This document shows, in pieces, positions 1-12,200 of a DNA stretch of 64,000 nucleotides (positions are counted from its first letter, which is position 1; the number at the start of each line of letters is the position of its first letter). The notes below the pieces were generated by a model that saw nothing but the letters and a program-made list of their open reading frames with translations, made no database searches and was not told the DNA's origin. Made by a program: the position numbers and the translations under genes. The stretch lies in assembly GCA_009667805.1 (NCBI GenBank), contig CM019069.1:46000201-46064200 (forward strand). The letters are read 5' to 3'. The DNA is from Leptobrachium leishanense (Eukaryota > Chordata > Amphibia > Anura > Megophryidae).

Positions 1-156
1 CCACATTGTCACAACCCTGGTTCTAGCACACCTCATTCTGCCACTGTACGGTAAAATCACACGGCGCACCTGTCTGCTGCGGCACAGTGGTTGATAACAA
101 ACAGTAACTATAATGTTACAAATACGAAGAGCTATGAGTAAATAAATATTGCTTAC
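1..156. other. FASTKD1 intron, left edge
   Basis: Intronic sequence downstream of the last visible FASTKD1 exon. I see no further exon or repeat of note. Confidence 0.5.
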
Positions 157-271
157 TTAAATGTGTAAGGAAATGCTGGATACACGCATCAAAAAACTCT
201 TCACATTGCGGCGGCTCGTAATTCAATGTGCAGAATGGGAGGAGGATTGTATAGATTTTGCTGTGATGGAT
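157..271 (-). CDS. FASTKD1: FASTKD1 coding exon 8 (last one inside the window)
   Basis: 115 bases between acceptor ttttccttaag and donor gtaagc. They encode [20 protein letters not shown] and then [18 protein letters not shown]. This is the beginning of the FAST_1 subdomain (LNYxPP followed by EF and CxQH). It ends with one leftover base. The next exon is outside the window. Confidence 0.92.
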
Positions 272-3200
272 CTTAAGGAAAAAGAGATGAAATGGCATCA
301 GATGCGTTATTAGAGAAATATCCAGCTTGTTGATCGACCAAAGGACATTCCTAAAAACATACGGGAGTACCATTTGCTAAAATTGGGAAGTCGTCACAGA
401 AACAAAAGAATTAAAAGCTGCACCACGCTCTTTGCCATGTTAGCCCAACTATCAGTTCTCATTCACCTTCGATCTCTTATCTCGGTTAGCCTAGACAACA
501 CAATAGATCCCCTGCATTATTTTCTAAACATTCACTCTACCACCCCATTGCCTCTTCACTACTGACTGATCCTATACCACGGACGAAAAGCAAGACGTGC
601 GCTAAGATTTTGGTAAATGTTGCATCATAAAGATCAACAAAATGGAAACAAGAGATAAAAAAAAACTAACTTTATTTTTTTCCTTTTTTACATGCACTTA
701 CTTCAAACAAAGAAAAAAAACAGAATCATGTGTTTTATAGTGTGGTTTTGTTCGCATTGCACAAGTAATCTAGTTACAACTGTATGTTATGTTAGTGGTA
801 GTGTCCCTTTAAGACTTTCTCCACAATGGCTGTTCTATTGATAGGGATTGTTACATTTCCTTTTAGTCCATTTTGTCGCCATGTTTAAGACTGGTTGAGA
901 TGGTGAACACATACAGACGTTCTTAAATTTACAAGAAAAAAAAGTGTGAGCGCAGATGACACTTATTTTCTTGTTCTGTTTTATACATGAACTGGGTTGT
1001 TACTCCTGGTCGTTGCAGCCGCCCTGGTGGGCATGGGCGCGACACCGCTTTTTCTGTATGTATATGCTTAACTTTACATCCACAATAACCCCATCACCCA
1101 TAAACATAAAAAGGTAATAATAATAATAGTAACTAGGGATGCACCGATACCACTTTTTTAAGACCGAGTACCGATACTTTTTAAAAGTACTCACCGATAC
1201 CGAGTACCGATACTTTTATTTTATGTCATGTGACTGCTTTTCAATAAGAACAGACCTCATATAAAAATGCCCCCAGCTCACATGTGGATAGATTGGTCCC
1301 AGCTCAGATATGCATGGATTGCCCCCAGCTCACATGTGGGTAATTGCCCCAGCTCACATGTATTGTCCCCAGCTCACATGGATTGCCCCCAGCTCACATG
1401 TGGGTAGATTGCCCCCAGCTCACATGGATTGCCCCCAACTCAATTTGATTAGTCACTTAGACACACCAAAAGATTGCTGGTGGTCTGTTCATTAACAGGA
1501 CTGTACAAAGAAGAAAAAAACAAAAAGGCAAGTGATTGTGACTCAATGAAACATTATATCCATAAAAGAAGCAGGAAAAACTAACTAAACATATGTGGAA
1601 TTCACTGCCTGAAAAATGTTTCATCGGGCTCGGGCAAGGAGGGGGCTCACACTGGATGACCAACAATAAAAGATAGGACGTGAATCCAGGAGGACTTCAG
1701 TATTGTGTGACTAGATCAGGCACCGGATAAAAACAACAAACTGGAATATTATAGCGTCCTTTCTACAGCGCTGCGGAATATGCTGGCGCTTCATAAATAA
1801 TAATAATGATATACATTTAATAATAATAAAAAATTAAAAAATATATATATTTCTAAAACCTTCCATCACATACCTTCGTAATATTCTCGGTCGTCACAGA
1901 GGCAACTTTGTTTAGAAGCCGCGGATGAAAGAAGTGGGCTCTTGTAATAAACCGTGAAATATCTGGGACATTTTGCAAAGTGACCTGATCTAACAATCGG
2001 TCAAACGTATTTATTACGTCCCCACAAAGGACTTCCTCCAGCCAGGGTAGAGCTGAAGGCTTCAGCTCATCTAAAAGCACGTTAATGTTGTCCATTTTCT
2101 GGACCCTTTCGATTCCAAAACCATTTATTGTTTTGAGGAGGTTCCCGTACGGAGCAGAGGATGGATTGCGGCGAGAGGCTGGGGTTGTCTGCACCCATTT
2201 AAAGATTGCCGGCACCAAGTTGCCGACGTCGCTGAGCGTGCACTGCGGTAGAATGGCTTCCAGCTTCGAAACGATCTCCTCGTCTACTTGATGGGATGGC
2301 AGCTTCGCCAGGGTCTTGGCCAGCTTGGCCACATCGCTTGGGATACAGGAGCTTTTCAGTTTGCTGTAAGAGCAGAAATATAATGTAAACTAACACCTAA
2401 AGGCACGTGAATAAGGCAAGGATTAAAGGAGCACCTTTTCTGGGTTGTCCCTGCACAGGTCAACATGTACTGCATGTGTCTGTGTATATATGCATACATG
2501 TGTCATACAAAGCAATAAAAGAACCATCTGCACCTGCTCAGCCATTGAGTAGTCAGATATGTTAAGGGGAAGAATCAGGAAACTCTATTTACCGGGCCAA
2601 GGCAAGATGTCACGATGTTTAAGGTGCTAATGGTTGCAAAGACGGTATCCTTGGCTGGCAGGCAGGCTGGCCTCGCACTAGGATAGATTCCCTTGAGCTC
2701 CTTGATAGACCTAGAAATAAGGTGGCAGATCTCCTGGGGCTCTATCAGACTTAAAAAGTTGATATCAACAAAGGCTGGAATGTGATGGTGGAGTGAATGG
2801 TTAGACAAGAATGCAGGGGATCTACTGTGTTATCTAGGCTACCCGATATAAGAGATTGCAGCTGAATGAGATCTGATAGTGGGCTAACAACACTAAATGG
2901 CACTCTCTGGTGATGTCCATGCATACATCCCACACACAAGAAATCCTTAAGAGTTGGTTTTCTGGACTTCTGACCCATAGAGCCCGTTCTATGCCCAAAG
3001 TCACACACTGAGGCGCAAGTGCTGTAAAGATATTGTGTGGGTGTGTGCACTGGCGTCGTAACGTGGGGGCGGGGGGTGCGGCCCGCACCAGGTGATACCC
3101 GCCTTTAGGGTGACACCGTCACCCTAAGGGCGGGTGTCTCACCCTCCGCCGCGTATTCGCTCCCTGCGAGCGTCCGAAGCATGCAGCTTCGGCGCTCGCC

Positions 3201-6200
3201 TGGAGGAAACACGTCACCAGCCAATCGCGGCTGGTCACGTGGCTCCCCCAGGCGAGCGCCCAAGCTGCATGCTTCGGACGCTCGCAGGGAGCGAATACGC
3301 GGCGGAGGTGAGCTGGGGCATATCCATGAGGAGCTGGGGCAGTATCCATCTGGTGCTGCAGCATTATCCAAGAGGTGCTGGGGCATATCCATGAGCTGCT
3401 GGAGCATATCCATGAGCAGCTGGGGCATATCCATGAGCTGCTGGGGCATATCCATGAGCTGCTGGGGCATATCCATGAGCTGCTGGGGCAATCCATGAGC
3501 TGCTGGGGCATATCCATGAGCTGCTGGGGCATATCCATGAGGTGCTGGGGCATATCCATGAGCTGCTGGGGCAAATCCATGAGCTGCTGGGGCAAATCCA
3601 TGCGGTGCTGGGGCATATCCATGAGGTGCTGGGGCATATCCATGAGGTGCTGGGGCTTATCCATGAGGTGCTGGGGCATATCCATGAGCTGGGGCAATAT
3701 CCATGAGCTGGGGCAATATCCATGAGCTGGGGCAGTATATCCAGGTGCTGGGGCATATCCATGAGCTGGGGCAAAATCCATGATAGCAGCTGGGGCATTA
3801 TCAATTAGAGCAGCTGGGGCAGTATATCCATGAGCTGAGTATAAAAGCTGCATGCTTCGGACGCTCGCAGGGAGCGAATACGCGGCGGAGGTGAGCTGGG
3901 GCATATCCATGAGGAGCTGGGGCAGTATCCATCTGGTGCTGCAGCATTATCCAAGAGGTGCTGGGGCATATCCATGAGCTGCTGGAGCATATCCATGAGC
4001 AGCTGGGGCATATCCATGAGCTGCTGGGGCATATCCATGAGCTGCTGGGGCATATCCATGAGCTGCTGGGGCATATCCATGAGCTGCTGGGGCAAATCCA
4101 TGAGCTGCTGGGGCATATCCATGAGCTGCTGGGGCATATCCATGAGGTGCTGGGGCATATCCATGAGCTGCTGGGGCAAATCCATGAGCTGCTGGGGCAA
4201 ATCCATGCGGTGCTGGGGCATATCCATGAGGTGCTGGGGCATATCCATGAGGTGCTGGGGCTTATCCATGAGGTGCTGGGGCATATCCATGAGCTGGGGC
4301 AATATCCATGAGCTGGGGCAATATCCATGAGCTGGGGCAGTATATCCATGTGCTGGGGCATATCCATGAGCTGGGGCATATACATGAGCTGGGGCAAAAT
4401 CCATGATAGCAGCTGGGGCATTATCAATTAGAGCAGCTGGGGCAGTATATCCATGAGCTGAGTATAAAAGCTGCATGCTTCGGACGCTCGCAGGGAGCGA
4501 ATACGCGGCGGAGGTGAGCTGGGGCATATCCATGAGGAGCTGGGGCAGTATCCATCTGGTGCTGCAGCATTATCCAAGAGCTGCTGGGGCATATCCATGA
4601 GCAGCTGGGGCATATCCATGAGCTGCTGGGGCATATCCATGAGCTGCTGGGGCATATCCATGAGCTGCTGGGGCATATCCATGAGCTGCTGGGGCATATC
4701 CATGAGGTGCTGGGGCATATCCATGAGCTGCTGGGGCAAATCCATGAGCTGCTGGGGCAAATCCATGAGCTGCTGGGGCAAATCCATGCGGTGCTGGGGC
4801 ATATCCATGAGGTGCTGGGGCATATCCATGAGGTGCTGGGGCTTATCCATGAGGTGCTGGGGCATATCCATGAGGTGCTGGGGCATATCCATGACCTGGG
4901 GCAATATCCATGAGCTGGGGCAATATCCATGAGCTGGGGCAGTATATCCATGTGCTGGGGCATATCCATGAGCTGGGGCATATACATGAGCTGGGGCAAA
5001 ATCCATGATAGCAGCTGGGGCATTATCAATTAGAGCAGCTGGGGCAGTATATCCATGAGCTGAGTATAAAAGCTGCATGCTTCGGACGCTCGCAGGGAGC
5101 GAATACGCGGCGGAGGTGAGCTGGGGCATATCCATGAGGAGCTGGGGCAGTATCCATCTGGTGCTGGGGCATTATCCATGAGGTGCTGGGGCATATCAAT
5201 TTGCTGGGGCAGTAATCCATCTGCTGGGGCAGTATCCATGAGCTGCTGGGGCAGTATCCATGAGCTGCTGGGGCATATCCATGAGCTGCTGGGGCATATC
5301 CATGAGCTGCTGGGGCATATCCATGAGGTGCTGGGGCATATCCATGAGCTGCTGGGGCATATCAATGAGCTGCTGGGGCATATCCATGAGGTGCTGGGGC
5401 ATATCCATGAGGTGCTGGGGCAAATCCATGAGGTGCTGGGGCAAATCCATGAGCTGCTGGGGCATATCCATGAGGTGCTGGGGCATATCCATGAGCTGCT
5501 GGGGCATATCCATGAGCTGCTGGGGCATATCCATGAGCTGCTGGGGCATATCCATGAGCTGCTGGGGCATATCCATGAGGTGCTGGGGCATATCCATGAG
5601 GTGCTGGGGCAAATCCATGAGGTGCTGGGGCAAATCCATGAGGAGCTGGGGCAGTATCCATGAGCTGGGGCAATATCCATGAGCTGGGACAATATCCATG
5701 AGCTGGGGCAATATCCATGTGCTGGGGCAGTATATCCATGAGCTGGGGCAGTATATCCATGAGCTGGGGCAGTATATCCATGTGCTGGGGCATATCCATG
5801 AGCTGGGGCAAAATCCATGAGAGGAGCTGGGGCAAAATCCATGAGAGCAGCTGGGGCATTATCAATTAGAGCAGCTGGGGCAGTATATCCTTGAGCTGGG
5901 GCAGTTATATCCATGAGCTGGGGCAGTATCCATGAGCTGGGGCAGTATATCCATGAGCTGGGGCAGTATATCCATGAGCTGGGGCAGTATCCATGTGCTG
6001 GGGCAATATCCATGAGAGGAGCTGGGGCAAAATCCATGAGAGCAGCTGGGGCAAAATCCATGAGAGCAGCTGGGGCAAAATCCATGAGAGCAGCTGGGGC
6101 ATTATCAATTAGAGCAGCTGGGGCATTATCAATTAGAGCAGCTGGGGCAGTATATGCATGAGGGCAGCTGGGGCAGTATATCCATGAGAGGAGCTGGGGC

Positions 6201-9200
6201 AGTATATCCATGAGAGGAGCTGGGGCAATATCCATGAGAGGAGCTGGGGCAATATCCATGAGAGGAGCTGGGGCAATATCCATGAGAGGAGCTGGGGCAT
6301 ATCCATGTGTGCTGGGGGCAGTATCCATGAGAGCTGGGGCAATATCCATGTGTGAGCTGGTCTGAGGTGGTCATGAGGTGCTGGGGCATATCCATGAGCT
6401 GCTGGGGCATATCCATGAGCTGCTGGGGCATATCAATGAGCTGCTGGGGCATATAAATGAGGTGCTGGGGCATATCCATGAGGTGCTGTGGCAAATCCAT
6501 GAGCTGCTGGGGCATATCCATGAGGTGCTGGGGCATATCCATGAGCTGCTGGGGCATATCCATGAGCTGCTGGGGCATATCCATGAGGTGCTGGGGCAAA
6601 TCCATGAGGTGCTGGGGAAAATCCATGAGGTGCTGGGGCAAATCCATGAGGTGCTGGGGCAAATCCATGAGGTGCTGGGGCAAATCCATGAGGAGCTGGG
6701 GCAGTATCCATGAGCTGGAGCAATATCCATGAGCTGGGGCAATATCCATGAGCTGGGGCAATATCCATGAGCTGGGGCAATATCCATGTGCTGGGGCAGT
6801 ATATCCATGAGCTGGGGCAGTATATCCATGAGCTGGGGCAGTATATCCATGTGCTGGGGCATATCCATGAGCTGGGGCAAAATCCATGAGAGGAGCTGGG
6901 GCAAAATCCATGAGAGCAGCTGGGGCATTATCAATTAGAGCAGCTGGGGCAGTATATCCTTGAGCTGGGGCAGTATATCCATGAGCTGGGGCAGTATATC
7001 CATGAGCTGGGGCAGTATATCCATGAGCTGGGGCAGTATCCATGTGCTGGGGCAATATCCATGAGAGGAGCTGGGGCAAAATCCATGAGAGCAGCTGGGG
7101 CAAAATCCATGAGAGCAGCTGGGGCAAAATCCATGAGAGCAGCTGGGGCATTATCAATTAGAGCAGCTGGGGCATTATCAATTAGAGCAGCTGGGGCAGT
7201 ATATGCATGAGGGCAGCTGGGGCAGTATATCCATGAGAGGAGCTGGGGCAGTATATCCATGAGAGGAGCTGGGGCAATATCCATGAGAGGAGCTGGGGCA
7301 ATATCCATGAGAGGAGCTGGGGCATATCCATGTGTGCTGGGGGCAGTATCCATGAGAGCTGGGGCAATATCCATGTGTGAGCTGGTCTGGGGCAATATAT
7401 CCATGTGTGAGCTGGGGCAATATATATCCATGGGTGAGCTGCTGGGGGCAATATATAACTGTGAACTGGGGCAATATATCCATATGTGAGCTGGGGGCAA
7501 TATATATCCATGGGTGAGCTGCTGGGGGCAATATATATCCAGAGCTGCTGGGGGCAATATATCCAGAGCTGCTGGGGGCAATATATATCCATGTGTGCTT
7601 TCACTGCCTTCGAACAGGCAAGGTACTTGCTGGCAGCTGGCAAAAAGTTGTGTGAGCATATGAGAGAGCTCCACAGCAATAAACCTCACAGTAATGTGCG
7701 CTGTGTGTATGAGCATTCAGTGTTATATGGGAGTACTGATTTAGGAGTAAGAGAAGTAAAAAAAAAAAATCTGTAAAACTCGGGGAGGGGGGGGGGTGAC
7801 ACCATAAGTTACCGCACCGGGCGACACCAACCCTAGTGACGCCACTGGGTGTGTGGAGGAGTGTGCAACACAAAATGAATGCGCACAGTGACACATTTAA
7901 GCCCCGTTCACACTGTGCGATTTATCGCACGTTTTTTGCCGCGATATCGCGCATATTTCCGCGCGATATCGCTCTATGTAGCTTCTCCAACGCATTTCAA
8001 TGCAGCTGTTCACATCTTGTAGCTCGTCGCTGGTACATGACCCTTTTTTCGCGATTTGCATTGGTGTTGTTTTGCAATATTGCGCATAACGGGAATATCG
8101 CGCGACATTATCGCTCAATGTAGTGAATATGAAAATCGCGTGGGAAAAACGTGCGATTTTCATGTCGCACAGTGTGAACGGGGCCTTAGAGTAAAATATT
8201 AACTGAAGGTAGGATATCAGCAGCATCAAATACACACAATAATGACATTTCATTGTTTGGTGGTAGTGGTCCTTTAAAAGATAAAAACCTCAGAGAATCC
8301 AACCTTTGGTGATTTTAACCTTTTAAAGGCTGATAAATCCCCATAAAATCTCAATGCTCATTTCTAGATCTAGCAGGGAGCTCTAAGGAATCTAGCCCAT
8401 TGATACATCACGAACAGTACATTATTCACACTTATATGTATAAAAGTAGCTGCTACTTTGGAACCAAAGGCAAGTTAATATGCTTGGCCCATTGCAGCTA
8501 CATGAGGGTAAATCTGAGGTGGCCTGTTCATAAAAAGGACCATACAAAGCACAAGACGTCATGGTCCCGGGCAGGGACTATGTCCTGGGCTCACTTTATG
8601 AAATATTTATAAACGGTGTGTGTGCATGTAGCAGTTGTTAACCCCTTGCCACCGGGTGGAAAATGTCCATACAGAACAGTAGGAGAGAGGACCCTGCCCA
8701 AGAGCTTACAATCTAAGAGGAGAGGGGTGAGACACTAGGTGAGGGTAATAGCGGAGTATGTGAAGTAGCGGGGTGCATGGGGACTGTGAGCAAGGTGAAG
8801 CAAGAAATGTAGTTCATGTGAAGCTTTGATGGGTGGAATAGTAGGCGGAGTAGTGGGCGGGGAATATGCAGGAAGTAAGAGCTGAAGAAACACCCCTGAG
8901 AGGCGTGGCTAGAGAAGATGATATGGCAGCGTTTAAAGCAAGAAAATAAACATTTTTTACACATTTTTAAAACGTTTATTGATTTATTCTAGTTTGTCTA
9001 TAGGTATAAAAGTGTTTAAATGTCAATTTCATATTTTTTTTTCTAGACATGCATATCCCTTTAACTTATTAACGTACGTGTGATGTTTCAGCCTTGTTGA
9101 AGTGGCTTGAAAAAAGACTGATTTCAGCCGAAACGTTCCTTAACAACACTTCCTGGATCCTCTGATTTTTGATTGAATGCTTTACAAGGGTTTAGGCCAC

Positions 9201-12200
9201 CCTAGGGTCCGTGAGCACCCAGCAGGATAACCCACTCGATTTGCAATTTGGTGTGAACCTCCTTCCCTGCTACTGTGCTACTATAGTGCCCGAGACAGAA
9301 ACAGCGAGCCCATGAAGAGCCTTAGAAGCGCTCTATAACCGGCTAGGGCAGCACAGCGTCACGATGTGTGTGGATCAATAGACATATCCATAATGAGGTT
9401 AATGTGTCAAAAGGAAAAGAAGACATTGTTACCTTCTTAAAACCTGTTGTAGCTGAGCAAATAACTCTGGAGTTTGGAAGTGCATGGTCCTCAATGCTTG
9501 CGCAACTTTAGCCAGATCATTCGGCCTGTACAAATCCAAGAAACTGGGTAAACGTTTAGCAATTCTGTAAGAAGAAGAAAAAAAAAAAAAAACAATAACA
9601 CATAATTGTTATAATACAATTTGAAACACGTGAAAGGCTAAAATAAGACCAGTGGTCACCTTAAATAATTTTCTCTGACAACTGAGAACATTTTAAACAA
9701 AATCATTTGAATTAGAGAAGCGCAGCACTCCACAGATGGTAGAATAAGAAAGACAGAAAAACAGACTACGTAATCAGGCGTTTGCCAGATCCCATACGGC
9801 TTCTTTGTCTGAGCAGAAAGACTTTGCCTGTAAAACCGGACAAAGGTTTAGGACGGGGATGGTGAAACCTGGCACCCCAGATGTTTCTGAACTACATATC
9901 CCATGAATACCACACCAGCTTTTTGTTCTGTAGATATATATATATTAGTGTAGATTTGGTAAGCCAGGTTAGTGCAGATGCCAAAATCATAGTATAGCAG
10001 TGCGTAGTGATACTTATTTTATTGGACTAACATTACATTTGAAAGACAAGCTTTCGAGAGTGTAACCTCTCTTCCTCAGGTCTTGATGCTAAACTGGCCA
10101 AAATCATAGAATTGAACAATAAAAGAGCCATGGGAGGGGGGTGGTTGTAAATGCGAATAGTGGAATCGAATGGTCAAGTAAGGTAAACAAACAGGACAGA
10201 TCATAAACCACACAGATAAGCATCAGGAAAGGAAGAGGAAAGTGTAAATGACCCAACTTAACCTCCCTGGCAGTCCGATTCTGAGATATTTTAGATGTCA
10301 GAATCGGTGCATTTATTCAGTCCCCTGGCGGCTTTCCAAAGTGTGGCTCAGGGTTAAATTTCAATGCTGAAAGTAGTAACCCCGAGACACACACCGGCTG
10401 GATACATACCTGTCCCTGCGCTCCCTCTCTGTCCCCCGTAGTCACCTCCGGTCGATCGCTGCGTCCTGTTTATGGGTTCCCTTCTCGCGAGAAGGGAACC
10501 AGGAAGCCACGATTGGACTGAGGAGAATGCGATTGCGGGGGGACAGCAAGGGAGTGCAGGTACAGGTATGTATCCAGCCGAGTGTGGCGCAGGGGTTACT
10601 GCTTTCAGCATAGAAATTTAACCCCGAGCCACATTTTGGAAAACCACCAGGGTGCTAGATTAATAAACAGATTCTGACATATAGCTGCCACGTGGCGTTA
10701 AGGGGGTTCAAAGGACCCCTCCTATCTCCTGATCACCTTTGTTATCTTTGGGAAGGTCTGATCATGGCCTTTCCAATGACATCAAACATGACCATGTTTG
10801 GTGTAAAAACAAAAAAAAAATTAAAGTGGGCTTTTTCACAAAAAAAAACCTTTGTCGGGGGGTCCAATAAGATAGGACTTCAAATCATGTTTAACCATGA
10901 TGAGCATAAAACGGTCAAAATTAGCTCAGCACACAGAGGTGAAATGGCTCAGCAGTGAAGGGGTTAAAAAGCAAAAACATGTAAACATTGGGTATGTCTA
11001 AACTCAGGACAAGATTTCGTAACTATTTAGCCGGGGTCTTTTTTTGGCGGTTGTAGATTTTGTGGATCAAAGTTCAAAAAAGTGTGTTTTTTCCATTTTT
11101 TCATGATATTTCATATTTTAGTTTATAGTAAATTATAAGAGAAGATGAAAATAATGGTATCTTTAGGATGTCCATTTAACGGTGAGAAAAACGGTATACA
11201 ATATGTGTGGGTTCCATAAAAAAATAAGAGGACAATTACAGAAAAACATAAACCGCGCAGAAATGTAAAAACAGCAGTGGACACTTTAGGACTGTCAATG
11301 GTAAAACCACCTGGTCACTATGGGGTTAAAACACAAGAAAAAGGAGGTTAAGTTACAGAGAAATTATTTGAATTAATGGGTCTTACTTCTGAATGAGGGG
11401 GTAATTTCTGCACCCCATCTTCTCCATTGCTTGTAGAACATAGACAAGGTGCAGAAGGCTCATCTCATCTACCCACTTCAAGGCACCTTCCTCAAGTCTG
11501 CGGTAAACAAGCAAGCGCACATATATATATATATATAAACAAGCACAGAAAATCAAACAAAAACCACAGAGAGCAACTAAAGTATACTTAAACGCCGAGA
11601 GAAGCAGCAAGAAAGAGGACGGGCTGTCCTCGGGGCGGGGTGAAATCACATGTGGAGTAGGTGATGGGCCGTTATGTGGGGTGTTCCCTGCTGTGGGGAA
11701 GTTGCACTGCATCACTTTGCATTGCACATCAGTGCAAATTCCCATAAGCAGGAGATCTCACCATTTTTATTATTTATCTGTATCAAATTACTGTATTTGA
11801 CACAAAGGCCATTTCTGCCTGTATGCTGATAATGCAGAACCTGTGTGACACTGTGTTAGATAAGGGATGCCATCTGGAGTTTAGAACTTTCATACCAGCA
11901 ATGTATCTGTGAAGGATAAATTAAAAATGAGCAAATTTACATTATATTAATCTTTTATCCATCTCAGAAGAACAATCGTTTTGTAAAATTGCTATTTTAC
12001 CCTGCATGTAAGTGTTTCTATATGCATCCAATTTTTCAAATAAATGTTATATATTTTTTCCCCAACAAAAGGGTAACAAAACAAAAAATAAAATTCATAG
12101 AAGAAATACATAAAATCACATTGAACAGAGATACCTAATCTAGGCAGTCCAGACATTTTTTCTACCATGCCAAGACAGTGTAAAACCTCTAGGCTGGAAA

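Larger units (their letters stand above)
272..1873. other. FASTKD1 intron 7-8 with three repeat fragments
   Basis: It holds a reverse copy of the Q element (about 424-812), a truncated hAT-like element with minisatellite (1134-1442) and a LINE/SINE 3' tail (about 1744-1806). The rest is unassigned. Short AT-rich microsatellites occur at 1115-1130 and 1800-1850. Confidence 0.6.
3048..7847. mobile_element. 4.8-kb non-autonomous hAT-like transposon carrying a giant minisatellite
   Basis: The termini are inverted: left cactggcgtcg and right cgtcactagggt on the complement (right end reads gtgacgccactg). Both sides carry the 8-bp duplication ggtgtgtg (3040-3047 and 7848-7855), as hAT elements make. 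Inside are a GC-rich palindrome (about 3127-3310), the tandem array (3307-7590) and a unique right portion (7590-7847). No transposase frame is visible. The long open frames are tandem-repeat artefacts. Confidence 0.75.
2760..8277 (+). mobile_element. Q element (copy 2), split by two insertions
   Basis: Left piece about 2760-3039. The middle pieces are 7848-7899 and 8186-8277, ending gtggtagtggtcctttaa. The order of blocks matches the copy at 29970-30618 once the insertions are removed. Confidence 0.6.
2364..9432. other. FASTKD1 intron 6-7: Q element split by two later insertions
   Basis: 2364-2760 holds nothing I recognise. A Q element spans 2760-8277 and is interrupted by a 4.8-kb element (3048-7847) and a MITE (7900-8185). 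8278-9432 holds a repeat-like tail around 8650-8910 (gagcttacaatctaagagg) and a retroelement-tail-like segment around 9085-9165. Confidence 0.6.
9565..11386. other. FASTKD1 intron 5-6 with P and R elements
   Basis: 9565-10000: a fragment of a common MITE (ccagatgtttctgaactac near 9877) is visible. About 10003-10080 carries tattggactaac and ctttcgagag/cttcctcagg words typical of retroelement tails. P element 10258-10680 and R element 10681-11329 follow. Confidence 0.5.

Noticed and set aside
3307..7590. Regularly spaced repeats resembling a CRISPR array
   Set aside because: There are no unique spacers, the genome is eukaryotic and the units are directly tandem.
3105..7716. Many open frames of 100-439 codons on both strands (for example 5030-6349 minus)
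   Set aside because: They are readings of an 18/21-bp tandem repeat whose unit length is a multiple of three. All frames are open and the same peptide words recur; no start context, splice signals or family motifs.
9085..9165. Second hammerhead-like motif (gccgaaacg with upstream ctgattt)
   Set aside because: The first core does not match ctgatga and stem I cannot be drawn; only a retroelement-tail-like hairpin remains.
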